Assembly (NCBI RefSeq): GCF_018446385.1
Contig: NC_056001.1
Coordinates: 7,273,600-7,337,599 of the forward strand
Source: Zingiber officinale
Taxonomy: Eukaryota > Streptophyta > Magnoliopsida > Zingiberales > Zingiberaceae
DNA: 64,000 nucleotides
Direction of reading: 5' to 3'
Shown: in pieces, positions 1 through 10,036 of the stretch
Position numbering within the stretch: position 1 is the stretch's first letter
Layout: every line of letters starts with the position of its first letter
The notes under the pieces: generated by a model
Seen by the model: only the letters and a program-made list of their open reading frames with translations
What the model was told of the DNA's origin: nothing
The model's database searches: none
Program-made: the position numbers and the translations under genes

Positions 1-151
1 CCTTGGCTCAAACTTGGGCAGGCGCTAGAGCCCGGGCGACGACGAGCTCGTCGATCGTTTTAGCTTAAATTCCATTGGGGTGAGTGTAGTTATTATTTAT
101 ACCTTTATGTCTCCTAGTCGAATTCACTTGAACTCTTTTTCACTTTAACAG

Positions 152-896
152 TTTTGGGTGGGCGACTTGGCTTTGTGCTAGAGTCTGGCTCAACTGAATC
201 ACGAGTACAAGCAGCTACAAGAAACAGCTGGGGGAACGGGTGCCTCCAAACTTCTATCGAACAACTAACTGCTACAGTAGCCCAACTAAAGGAGGATTTG
301 GAAAAATAGTTTGAGCAGCTTCTGGCGTCCGAGCGGGCATTGATCATGGTGAAGGACAAAAATCACAACCAAGCCATTGAGCTCGAGAAGCTGAGAAAAC
401 ATACCCACAATTTTGAATCAAAGATTAGCTCAGTGAATGCCAGGAAGCTCGGGTCCATTAAAGACTTGGACATCAAGAATAAAAAGGCTCAGGTCCTGGC
501 TAAGAAACTCAAAGAGGCATCAGCCGCTCTGGGCCGAACGACCGAGCAAGCTAGCCGTGAACTTCAGCTTGAGGAGCGCCAACGATTAATAGATGAGAAA
601 GATGCAGAGCTGCAAGCCTTAAAAGCCAACTGGAAACTTCAAAGGCCGAATTTTCTAAGTTCAAGGAGGAAGAGCCCAGTTGGTTGGAAACGCACAGGGT
701 GGATTCTCTTCGCTTGAGAGATTTCAACCAGCTGTTAATTGACCGGACCATTAAACTGTTCGGGTATGACATTGAAGGGACCCTCAAACAGCTGAAGGAG
801 GATGGTTATCTCTCTACCGAGGTTCCCTAGACCTTCATCAAAAGGTAGAAAATCTTGGAGGTGATCCCAAGCGATGTCATTGCCGACTTAGCGTAG
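152..896 (+). pseudogene. Antisense extra ORF (coiled-coil protein) of element F, 3' part
   Basis: This ORF runs opposite to F's gag-pol and lies downstream of F's integrase. A pyrimidine-rich stretch ending in AG at 150-151 looks like a splice acceptor, so coding probably resumes at 152. The clean open part (340-717) is almost entirely charged heptad-like helix rich in Lys, Glu and Leu, with a predicted coiled coil. After a frameshift near 640 it continues as a C-terminal module with the motif FGYDIEGTLKQLKEDGYLS, ending at the stop at 894-896. An in-frame stop near 307-309 and the frameshift make it non-functional here. Tat-group elements often carry such an antisense ORF. Its function is unknown to me. 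Confidence 0.6.
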
Positions 897-1224
897 TATT
901 TTTGTCAGTGATTCTTTAAAAAAGTTAAGAGACTTTTCAAGTTTGATGTTGTGTATGCTTGTTCTATGCCTTAGAATTTTCATCGTTTGGATGATTTAAC
1001 TTATAATCGTACTTCTTTTGTCTCTTAGACTTAGATTTTTTTTATCTACTCAAGCAATACTATAAAGAACCTTCATTGTAGTGGTCTATTGGAATTTCGA
1101 GAGAGCTTCAACACTTAACGGCGAAAGCAAGTTCACCTGTAACTCAGCCGCTCACCCTGAATCTCTGAGACTTAGTCACTGAACAAGCTTTGTTATAAGA
1201 TGGTCAATCGGCCCTCTTGCCTAA
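897..1224. other. Spacer of element F between antisense ORF and tandem array
   Basis: No coding signal is seen. From about 1120 the sequence already resembles degenerate units of the adjacent 58-bp array (words such as GTGAGAGCATGC and CACTTATAACTC begin to appear), so the array probably decays into this spacer. Confidence 0.5.
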
Positions 1225-1862
1225 GTTTCTGGTGTGAGAGCATGCCCACTTATAACTCAGTCGAACGACACGAAAGTCTGAATACTTAGGCATGAGAGCA
1301 TGCACACTTATAACTCAGTCGAACGACACGAAAGTCTGAATACTTAGGCGTGAGAGCAAGATCACTTATAACTCGGCTGAACGGCACGAGAGTCTAAATA
1401 CTTAAGCGTGAGAGCAAGCTCACTTATAACTCGACTAAATGGCACGAAAGTCTAAATACTTAGGCGTGAGAGCATACTCACTTATAATTCGGCCGAGTGC
1501 ATAAGAGTCTGGGACTTGGTCGTAAGGGCAAGCTCACTTATAACTTAGCCGAGCGACGAGAGAGTCTGAGAATTGGTCGTGAGAGCATGCTCACTTATAA
1601 CTAAGTCGAACGACATAAGAGTCTAGATACTTAGGCGTGAGAGCATGCTCACTTATAACTCGGTCGAGCGGCACGAGAGTTAGGGACTTGGTCGTGAGAA
1701 TCATCCCACTTATAACTCGGCAGAACGGCGTGAGAGTCTGGATACTTGAGCGTGGGAGCAAGCTCACTTATAACTCGGTCGAACAACACGATAGTCTGGG
1801 ACTTGGTCGTGAGAGCAAGCTCACTTATAACACGGCCGAACGACGCGAGAGTCTGGATACTT
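1225..1862. repeat. 58-bp tandem repeat array in the 3' non-coding region of element F
   Basis: About eleven head-to-tail units of roughly 58 bp. Each carries the words GTGAGAGCA, CACTTATAACTCGG and GAGAGTCT, ending in ATACTTAGGC or GACTTGGTC. Units differ by point changes, and two sub-types alternate by their last words. Short ORFs here are only translations of the repeat. In Tat-group retrotransposons, tandem arrays in the region after pol are known and can seed satellites. Confidence 0.85.
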
Positions 1863-1959
1863 AATTATTTTTCGCTTAAAACTTCCTACATTTATAGAAC
1901 AATAATTTTTACAATTTACATAAATTTAGCGTAAACTTACTACCCGACCCAATAGGCCT
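1863..1959. other. Short AT-rich stretch between F pol and tandem array
   Basis: No gene or repeat is recognised here. It is the end of the non-coding 3' part of F's pol region. Confidence 0.4.
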
Positions 1960-3550
1960 ATAGATGGATTACGTTGCATGGTCGATCCAGGTTTTTTCCA
2001 TTTTCATCCTGCAATTAATAAAATTCCGAGCTGAGCTTTTGTATCACTCTATACGGTCTGCACCATGGGGGCTCCAACTTATTGACATCGCTGACCAGCT
2101 TGATTCTCTTCCATACTAACCCTCCTATTGTAATTCATCTTTATTCTTTGCCTATACGACATCAGCCGAACGGCTGCTTTATCTATGATTTTCTCTACTA
2201 AGTCAAGTTTTCCTCGTCATATAGCTGTCTCTGATCGGATTCAATGCCTATTTCCTCTGGTGCTACTGCTTCTCATCCATATACCAAGTGTAACAGGTTA
2301 TGCCGATGGCTTCTTAGGACGTGGTGTGGTACGCCCATAGCACACTCGGAAGCTCATCGACCCAGCTTCCTCTAAGGTGGTCGAGTCAAGTTCTAAGTCC
2401 TCTAGTAATTTCTCTGTTGGTGCCCTCTACCTAGTCGTTGCTCTTAGGATAAGCCACGGAAGTGAAGGCCTGCAGAGTGTCATAGCTTACACACCACTCT
2501 TTACTCATTCGTCCTTAATATTGCCTCCCATTATCAGAAATGAGTTTATGAGGAATGTCGAACCAACACACAATATTCTACCATAAAAACTTGATAATCA
2601 TTTGCTCTATTATCTTAGCAAGTGGTTCGGCTTTCACCCACTTAGAGAAGTAATCCACGGCTACACGGAGAAATTTTCTCTGACCGGTCGTCATGGGAAA
2701 AGGTCCAACAATATCCATGCCCCACTGGTCGAACTAGGGGTGTCAAAAATGAACCCAACCTGACGACCCAACCCGAGTCGACCCGAAAAAAATCGGGTTC
2801 GGGTTGGGTATTTTCGGATTCGGGTCGGGTTCGGGTTGGAGGATTGGAGGGTTGGAGAGTAAAAAAATTTCAGGTTGGGTCGGGTCGGGTTCGAGTTGAC
2901 TTAAATATAGGGTTTTGTGGGTTTTTTGGGATTAAATCAAATTTTATTTTAAAAATTTAGATGTTTTTATGTATATTAATATCATGTTTGTATGATAATG
3001 ATGGAGTATTGAGATAAAAGTGAAGAATTATAGGGGAAAAAGCCCAAAAAGTCGTTTTGAATCGGATTTTCGGGTTATATGGGTCGGGTTCGGGTTGGTC
3101 GGGTTCGGGTTCGGGTTGAGGTGTTTTGGGTTGAACTCGGGTTCGGGTCGGGTTTGGGTTGGGTTAAAAAAAAAAACTCAACCCGGCCCAACCCGACCCG
3201 ACCCACCCGAATTGACACCCCTAGGTCGAACGAGCACGAGACAATTAATGTCTTCAATTCTTCAATAGGTCGATGCGGTATGTTTTGATGTCTCTGACAT
3301 GATAGATAAGTGGCCGCTATCCGAGCTGCATCTGCTTATAGGGTGGGTCAAAAATATCCAGCTAATAAAATCTTTCGGGTCAGCGAATGGCCGTTCAGAT
3401 GACTGCCACAGGAACCTTGGTGTATTTCCTGTAAAATGTATTTGATGTCCTCTGCTCCGATGCATTTAAGCAATGGCCTGGAAAAGCCCCTCTTGTATAA
3501 ATGATCCCCTATCAATGTGAACCGACCGACTCTCTTTTTTATCAACCAAG
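1960..3550 (-). pseudogene. Element F integrase (decayed, split by a MITE)
   Basis: On the minus strand the zinc-binding part lies at about 3290-3450 (EIHQGSCGSHLNGHSL, then CQRH), giving the H-H-C-C pattern of retroviral-type integrases. The catalytic core continues after the inserted MITE at 2735-3223, with AVDYFSKWVKAEPLAK (first Asp) and ISDNGRQ (second Asp) within 2440-2720. The C-terminal part down to about 1960 shows the WAYHTT motif. Stops and frameshifts occur throughout. The enzyme would insert F cDNA into chromosomes; here it cannot be made. Confidence 0.8.
2735..3223. mobile_element. hAT-type MITE, 489 bp, in F integrase
   Basis: The ends are inverted: TAGGGGTGTCAA on the left and TTGACACCCCTA on the right. 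It is flanked by a perfect 8-bp duplication GGTCGAAC (2727-2734 and 3224-3231), the target size expected of hAT transposons. The interior is a run of GGGTTCGGGTTGGG-like words on one side and the complementary CCCGACCC words on the other, so the whole element can fold into a long hairpin. It has no transposase, so it is non-autonomous. Short ORFs in it are repeat artefacts. Confidence 0.9.
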
Positions 3551-4370
3551 CTTGTTCCCGGTCTACTTCCCAATCGAAGGAATTCTATCAAGGGTGCCCT
3601 TTAATCACTTTGTACTCTATTTCAGTCGATCTTTCGATATGAGCCACCAATAATACTTGCTCGATCAGCTTGTCCAATGCCAACGGGCTTAAAGAACTAT
3701 CTAGCTTGGCCAACTCGTCTGTGTATTGATTGTCCGCTCGAGGAATCTTCTACACTATTACTTCTTGGAACCCTAACTTTAACCTATCGAACGCCTCAGC
3801 ATATAATTTCAACCTCGTATTATTTATTTCAAAGTTGTCTGAGAGTTGTTAAGCCGCCAGTTGTGAATAAGAATAAATGAACACTAGAGTAGCTCCCATA
3901 TGCCTAGTTGCCTATAGACCAGCGATCAAAATTTCATATTATGTCTTATTGTTAGTGGCCTGATAGTCCAGTCAAATGGACAGTTGCATCCTATCTTCGC
4001 GTGTTAATATCAAGAGTATCACCACTCCACTACCCTGTCGAGTAGACGATCCATCCACATAGACTTTCCAAGTTTCCTTTGGCTTAGGATTCTGTATTTC
4101 CATCACAAAATCGGCTAAGGCTTGCGTTTTGATGGCCGATCTAGGTTGGTACTGATATCAAATTCACTTAATTTCATGGTCCACTTAATTAGCCATCCGA
4201 ACGCCTCAGGATTGAAGAGAACTTGACCTAATATGCTGTTTTGTTAATACAATTATAGAATGAAAGAGAAAATAAGGACGCAACCTCCGAGCAGGTAAGA
4301 CCAATCCGTAGGCCAACTTCTCGAGATAGGTGTAACGACATTCAGAATAAATGACTTAAAAAGTACACTG
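3551..4370 (-). pseudogene. Element F RNase H region (C-terminal part)
   Basis: Minus-strand fragments match the RNase H of Tat-type gypsy elements: WKVYVDGSSTRQGSG at about 4030-4080 carries the first catalytic Asp in a VDGSS context, followed by ATNN near 3940 and the linker toward integrase (DNQYTDELAKL at about 3710-3740). Frameshifts and stops break it into pieces. The solo LTR G (4376-5250) sits between this part and the reverse transcriptase. Confidence 0.7.
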
Positions 4371-4375
4371 GCTGC

Positions 4376-5250
4376 TGTTAGGACCCGTGCAGCCGACAAG
4401 AGGAGTGAATTGTCTTTCAAAAAGAAAATGAAACCTTTCTCGATCTTTTGGAATATTAAAGCACTCGTATAAAAAGAATTGATAAATTAAATAAAAGAAC
4501 AAGGCTACCAATTTTACTTGGTTACAACCGAGAAGGTTGTTAATCCAAGACTTTGAAGCACTAATCAAATTCTCCTTTTGTCGTAAGCAGAGAAGCCTCT
4601 TACAAGTGTTAGAAGTACACAATCAAAGCAGTAGAACAATAAAGAAACTCGTGTACAAGTTGTTTTGAACTACTGGGATCAGGTTGTATTTATAGCACTG
4701 CTCCGAGCGCTTGGGTGTGGATAAAGTTTTATACGCGACGCAACGGATCGCATCGCAATGGGTCTTGATAAAATTTCCACTCCAGGCGCCTGGAAGGGTT
4801 CCAGGCGCCCGGACCGCTTTTACACAAGGGTGCCTCGCCAAGGCGCCCGGAATGGCTCTGGACGCCTGAACTCCAGTCAACTTCGTGTTGACTTTTCGTT
4901 CGGGTCTTCTGCTCCAGCTCTGCTCGTATGGATGATTTCGGTCATCTGGAATAAGGCTCACCCGAACCCTTTTTCTAGTATTCTCGAACAACCTTTCGCT
5001 TCGGCTTCTCATCCCTCAGAAACATCGCGCCCTTCCTTCTCGTCCACCAACGTACTTTTTCGCAGTACCTCGTCCCTCTGACGCACCAAGCACGTCGAGT
5101 CTCTCTCGTGTCGTCCTTCTCGCTAGCTGCGTCTTTCGCTCGACTTCTTATGCTCCTAAGTTCCTGCACACTTAGACACAGGGCATCAAAATATAACAGA
5201 ACATAACTTAACTCGGTTGACCACATCAAAACTACCTCGGGATACCAATA
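4376..5250 (-). mobile_element. Solo LTR G (875 bp), same family as the LTRs of element C
   Basis: It begins TGTTAGGACCC and ends GATACCAATA, and resembles the 18702-19557 and 46663-47516 LTRs along its length. It is flanked by a degenerate 5-bp duplication (GCTGC at 4371-4375, GCTAT at 5251-5255); the uninterrupted F reading frame predicts GCTGT at this site. A minus-strand TATA-like box lies at 4688-4696. A 25-bp inverted repeat of GGCGCCTGGAA with its complement lies at 4785-4809. No second LTR or internal region is attached, so this is probably a recombination-derived solo LTR. Confidence 0.8.
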
Positions 5251-5255
5251 GCTAT

Positions 5256-6180
5256 TGTTCATTATCATCCTGTTGCACCAACGCCGATCCGACAGCCTTC
5301 TCGATGGAAGACAAGTAGATCCAGAATGGCTCACCGACGATGGGCTTCACGAGTACCGATAAAAAAGAGAGATAGCTTGTAAGTTCCTCCAATGCATCTC
5401 ACACTCGGCGTCCTGCTGAAATTTGGTGGCTCGACGTAGAATATTGAAGAACGGCAGGCTCCGATCAGATGATTTTGAGATGAATCTTGACAGAGCTGTA
5501 ATTTGCCTGGTTAGACGTTGAGCTTCCTTCAAGTTGAGTGGCAGGGGCATGTCTTGAAGTGCTTGTACCTTGCCAGGGTTAGCTTCAATCCCTCACTCAG
5601 TCACATGTAGCCGAGGAAGCGCCCGCTTCTTATCTCAAACAAGCATTTGTTGGAGTTAAGCTTGACCTCATACTTCCTCAAGGTTCAGCACGTCTCTTTA
5701 ATATCTGCACATAAATCAATAGCTCAGAGGGATTTTATTAGTATATCATCAACATATACCTCCATGTTTCTGTCGATCTACCTCCGAAACACTTTGTTCA
5801 TAAGCCTCTGATAGATTGCTCTTGCGTTCTTAGTCCAAACGACATGACATTGTAATAGTAGGTTCCATCGGTCATGATGAACCTAACCTTCTCTTGATCC
5901 ACCTTAGCGAGCAGAACCTGATGGTATCCTTGATATGCATCCAACATGCATATCAAGTCGCAACCCGCCATAGAATCCACCATTTGATCTATGTGTGGCA
6001 AGGGGTAGTAATCCTTCGAGCATGCCTTATTTAAATTTCTGAAGTCCACGTAGACCAGTAACTTGTTCGCTGACTTGGATACTAATATCACATTCGCAGG
6101 ACAACTCGAGAATTTCACTTCTCTGATGTGTCCAACCTCAAGTAGCTTTTCAACCTCCACTCGGATGATCTGATTCTGCT
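5256..6180 (-). pseudogene. Element F reverse transcriptase
   Basis: The minus strand shows the gypsy RT blocks in order: FRNLNKACSKDYYPLPHID and CMLDAYQGYHQV (the first catalytic Asp lies in the latter) within 5798-6160, VMSFGL near 5830, the YVDD catalytic box at 5745-5756, and the thumb/connection block ITALSRFISKSSDRSLPFF at about 5450-5510. Frameshifts near 5820 and 5580 and internal stops inactivate it. This enzyme would copy F RNA into cDNA. Confidence 0.85.
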
Positions 6181-6189
6181 CTGCCCCAA

Positions 6190-6900
6190 AATCCTTATTA
6201 TTTTATTTGACTGGTCGAGCATCTGATCGGACATCCAACTCATGTTGCATTACAGTTGGAGAAATACCTAGAAGCTCGTGTGTTGCCCAGGCAAACACAT
6301 TATGGTTGTGTTTTAAGCAGGCAACCAGCTCGCCCTTCTTCTCAGAGCTCAAATCGACTGTGATGAAGGTAGTGGCTTCCGATCTGCTGGGATGAATTTG
6401 TACTTCTTCCTTTTCTTCGTAGACCAAAGTCAGTGGAGCCTCTTGAATTGCATTGACCGCCAACCGTTGAGCTTTCCGAGCGGCCCGTGACTCAGCTCTT
6501 ACAATTTTCACATAACATTTGTGTGCTATTAGATGGTCGCCCCTAACCTCGCCGACTGAGTCATCCACTAAAAATTTGATCTTCTGGCAAAAGGTGGAGA
6601 CAACGGCCTGGAACTCATTGAGCGTTGGTCGACCAAGTATCACATTATAGTCGAGGGCGCGTCCACCACTATGAAATTTGTCTGATGAGTCCTCATGAGC
6701 GGCTCATCCCCAAGAGATATTGCGAGATGAACTTGGCCAATCAGCAACACTTCGTTGCCCGTGAACCCATATAACGGAGTCATCATAGGTTAGAGTTCAC
6801 TTTTTTCTATCTAAAGCTGATCAAACACCTTCTTGAATATGATGTTGATGGAGCTGCCTGGGTCAACAAAGGTACGATGAATGTTATAGTTGGCAATCAC
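6190..6900 (-). pseudogene. Element F protease and protease-RT linker
   Basis: The aspartic protease active site appears at about 6850-6880 on the minus strand as FVDPGSSINIIF, where a Pro replaces the usual Ser/Thr of the D-S/T-G triad. The later block MILGRPTLNEF lies at the start of the 6203-6643 ORF. The rest of that ORF is the acidic linker before RT. A frameshift separates the two pieces. The protease would mature the Gag-Pol polyprotein. Confidence 0.7.
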
Positions 6901-7980
6901 TACCTTAATAATTAAGGCATCATTATGAGGAATTTCCACTCCTTCTAAATCTCGAGGACCGAAACTAATTTCTGGTCCATGTGTCTTCTCCTTACTGCAC
7001 CCGACTGCGTGGATCTCTAATCGCTTCGCGTGTGATTTTTGGGCCCAGTTAGAGTCACTGTTGGTCGAGCCACCGGCTACCATGTCGATGTCACCTCGAG
7101 TGGCATTACCACGATTTTCTTCCTCTAGGTCTGACCGATGTGATTGTCGCTCGGCGGATGCCTGGGTGGGCCTTTGATATACATTTGTTGGGGTTGTTGT
7201 TGGTTTTGCTTGGCCGATATATTTCCTTGACCTTAGGTCTCGCCCGATCGGCAATGATGTTAGCGATTGGGAGTGGGAGATCGTCGACGGAATCCTTAAG
7301 GGGTTGGTCGGTGCGTCCCTGGATTAAAGTGATAGCAGTCCTTCGTATTATGAGTCGTAGAGCGATGGTAGGAACAAAACATCGGAGTCCACTGTTGGGG
7401 CTCGGGGAATCGCATCCTCTCAACTTCCACGTGTTGAACTGCCTGTGGTTGGGAATCATGATGTGGTTGTTGAGGACCCGATCGGGCCCTTTAGGGGGCA
7501 GATTACTATTGACCGATCGGCGCTTGGGGGAGACGATTGGCTCTGGAATTGTCTTTCTTCCGAGCAGAATGAGCTTCTTCAACGTTGATGTATTTTGTTG
7601 TTCGTCTGAGCAAATGGTCAAAATCCTTCGAAGGCTTCCTGATGAGGGATCGGAAAAAGTCATTATGTAAGTCCTTGGGAAAAGACACTCGCTAGGATTT
7701 CCTGAGTGGCCAACGGGACATCCATGGCCACTTAGTTGAATCTCTTAGTATAAGCCCTTAATGCTTCCTTGGACCCTGCTTAAGTAAAAACAAATTCATT
7801 GTCGTTTTCTTATAACGGCGACTACTGGCAAAGTGCTGAAGGAAAGCCGCTCGGAAGTCCTTGAAGTTGCTGATAGACTCGGCAAACAGTCGTTTGAACC
7901 ATCTTTACGTCTAGCCGGATAAGGTAGTAAGAAACACTCGGCATTTGACTTCGTCGGTATACTGGTGGAGTATAGCTATA
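6900..7980 (-). pseudogene. Element F gag, C-terminal half
   Basis: Minus-strand fragments show a Tat-type Gag: a capsid-like block near 7820-7980 with KCRVF-like sequence, FRSLIRKPSKDFDHLLRR and KYINVEEA at 7560-7660, and a zinc-knuckle-like block (CSYHRSTTHNTKDCYHF) at about 7325-7385. Frameshifts break the frame. The gag continues at 17254 after the 9.3-kb insertion H, whose 5-bp duplication TTCTC lies exactly between the two gag halves. Confidence 0.75.
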
Positions 7981-8108
7981 TTCTCTGTAACGCCCGAAAA
8001 TTCTCAAAACTATTTTAGGAATATTCTATGATTTTTTATGGAATTATTAGATATTTTTCTGGAATTTTTAGAGTATCGGAAGTAGCAAAAATGAATAGAA
8101 AAGTAAAA

Positions 8109-8185
8109 TGGGTTAAGCGGGAATCGAACCCGGGACCTCTCGGGTCCGCTAAACCTTTAGTTAGCCTTAGTAACCGGTGAACCCA
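8109..8185 (-). other. tRNA-like segment with exact Pol III B-box inside H
   Basis: On the minus strand a 77-nt stretch has complementary ends (TGGGTT and AACCCA, like an acceptor stem). It also has a 3' arm CCGGGTTCGATTCCCG, which contains the B-box consensus GGTTCGANTCC and four of five T-stem pairs. I could not fit a D arm, an A box or an anticodon arm, so it is not a functional tRNA gene. It may be a tRNA-derived relic built into the LTR. Confidence 0.4.
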
Positions 8186-8351
8186 GCAGGTCCGTGCTGA
8201 AAGAAAGAGGAATCAATTATATTTATATTAGAGTTGAGTTCAATTATCCACTTAATATAAATAGAAGAGTTAGGTTGGGTTTGGTTTATTTTAGAGTTTG
8301 GTTCGGCAACTTTCTTCTCCTCACCCTAACTCACGCCGACTCCCTCTTCTC

Positions 8352-9974
8352 TGTTGGTGCAACCTTAGGTCAAGGTTGACTCGGTTGACCTGACTCGAGT
8401 TGACCTGACTCGAGTTATATTTTGATGTTTGACTTAGGAAGATTGTCGGTGCAACCTTAGGTCAAGGTTGACCTAGTTGAGTTGCATGTTGATGTTTGAC
8501 ACTCGTGGAAGAGTTGTATTCTTGATATGGGACAAGAATAGATGTTTGGGAGATTATTGGGGCAACCGTAGGTCAAGGTTGACCTGGTTGACCTGATTCG
8601 GGAAAAAGTCCAAGTATGGAGACTTGGCAACGGAAAAGTCCAAGCAGGGAGCTTGGCACTAGAAAAGTCCAAGTATGGAGACTTGGCACTGGAAAAGTCC
8701 AAGCAGAGAGCTTGGCACGCGAAAAGTCCAAGTATGGAGACTTGGCACTGGAAAAGTCCAAGTATGGAGACTTGGCACGGAAAAGTCCAAGTAGGCAGGT
8801 GGAAAGTCCCGTGAGTGAAGCTGGGAAAGTCCTAACGGGATGTTAGGGTTGGAAAGTCCCGTGAGTGAAGCAGCGGAGAAAGTCCTAAGGATGTTAGCGG
8901 TGTGGAAAGTCCCGTGAGTGAAGCCGGGCAGGAAAAATCCGGATGGATCAAGGGTGATCGGACATCCGTGTGGAGAAGTCTAAGTGGGTCAAAAGGATTG
9001 ACCGGACAATTAGCGGAAGTGCTAGTGTCAAGGGAGTGACCGGATGCTAGAATGATGTACCAACAGTCAAGGTTGACCGAATGTTGGTGTGGAAGCCTTA
9101 GGTCTAGGGTCGAAGTTTGGATCGGCCCGTGACCGATCCGGATATCATATGTTGCCTTGACCGAGCATGCAATATTCGATGTGACAGGCTAGAATATTCT
9201 AAAATATGATTTGTCGGCTGGACATGCTGTCGTTAGTGACATAAACTTGCACGAGTACAAAAAGACATGTATGGGTCTCGCTATAGTTCGATCGGTCGTG
9301 GACCGATCGGGAGGATGCCTGTTCGGTCTCATGGGGTACAACACCTAATTCGGTGCTCACTCGACACATTCCTAGAGTTTCTTCGCTGTCTTCTTCGCAG
9401 GTATAAAGGGGTCGAGGGCTGCTGCTGCACGATATTTCTTCTTCTTCCTTCCTTGCGAAGTGCTGTGCGCTTGTGCTTGAGCTTTGTTGAGCTCCTCCTT
9501 GTCGAAGCTTCGCGTGAGCTTCATTCCACGACTGGATCAGCTGCTGCTGAGTTGCTTGTTGCATCTGTCCGTGAAGTTTCTACTTCATCCGGGACCCCAG
9601 CCGACGAGAAGGCAAGCTACTGTGTTTACATTCCTGTTGTATTTTGTTCTTGCTATTCTCTTGTACTCTTAGCTTGCTGTTGCAAGTGATTGTGGCGAGG
9701 TTTCTCCACCCACAAGGAGTTGATATTAGCCGGTTCTCCGGGGACTCATCCACCGACGGATTGATAGGGCTCGTCCACCTTACGGACACGCCGAGGAGTA
9801 GGAGTATCATCTCCGAACCTCGTTACATCCCTGCGTAGAGGTTTGATTTCTTTTCCTGTTTTCTTTCTGCATTTAGTTTCTGCTGCGCTAACCCTAGTTT
9901 GTAGAAAGAAACGCGAGCAATTGGGGTCGGCTATTCACACCCCCCCTCTCTAGCCGTACGAAGAGATCCTAACA
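8352..9974 (+). repeat. Element A 5' LTR
   Basis: A 1623-bp LTR, TGTTGGTGCAAC...CCTAACA. It holds a hairpin array at about 8600-9095 (units such as CCAAGT...ACTTGG), two GATCGGTC-type palindromes near 9115-9135 and 9290-9310, and a TATA box at 9402-9408 (GTATAAAGG). Short ORFs in 8457-8846 and 9199-9838 are translations of repeats and leader sequence, not genes. Confidence 0.9.
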
Positions 9975-9976
9975 AG

Positions 9977-9988
9977 TGGTATCAGAGC
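9977..9988 (+). other. Primer-binding site of element A
   Basis: TGGTATCAGAGC, two bases after the 5' LTR, complementary to the 3' end of initiator methionine tRNA. The same site is used by E (27721), B (40547-40558, minus) and D (44676-44687, minus). Confidence 0.9.
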
Positions 9989-10036
9989 AAGGCCGCTCTT
10001 CGACGGATTAACACCCGGGGGAGCACGGGCTAGAGA

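Noticed and set aside
3020-3288. Arg/Thr/Pro-rich ORFs in the MITE
   Set aside because: They are translations of GGGTTCGGG-type repeats in a non-autonomous element.
7140-7670. 176-residue plus-strand ORF
   Set aside because: Antisense shadow of F's Gag, which shows the real motifs on the minus strand.
8457-8846. ORFs of repeated peptide (PxLHTWTF-like) in LTR arrays, also at 13583-14132, 36402-36933 and 41948-42261
   Set aside because: They are six-frame translations of the hairpin array; every frame opens because the repeat lacks stops, and indels differ between LTR copies.
9199-9838. Multiple ORFs on both strands in A's LTR leader, with duplicates at 14525-15039, 35411-35602 and 40721-40912
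   Set aside because: They are identical in each LTR copy, lie in the R/U5 part and show no domain. Their conservation follows from LTR identity.
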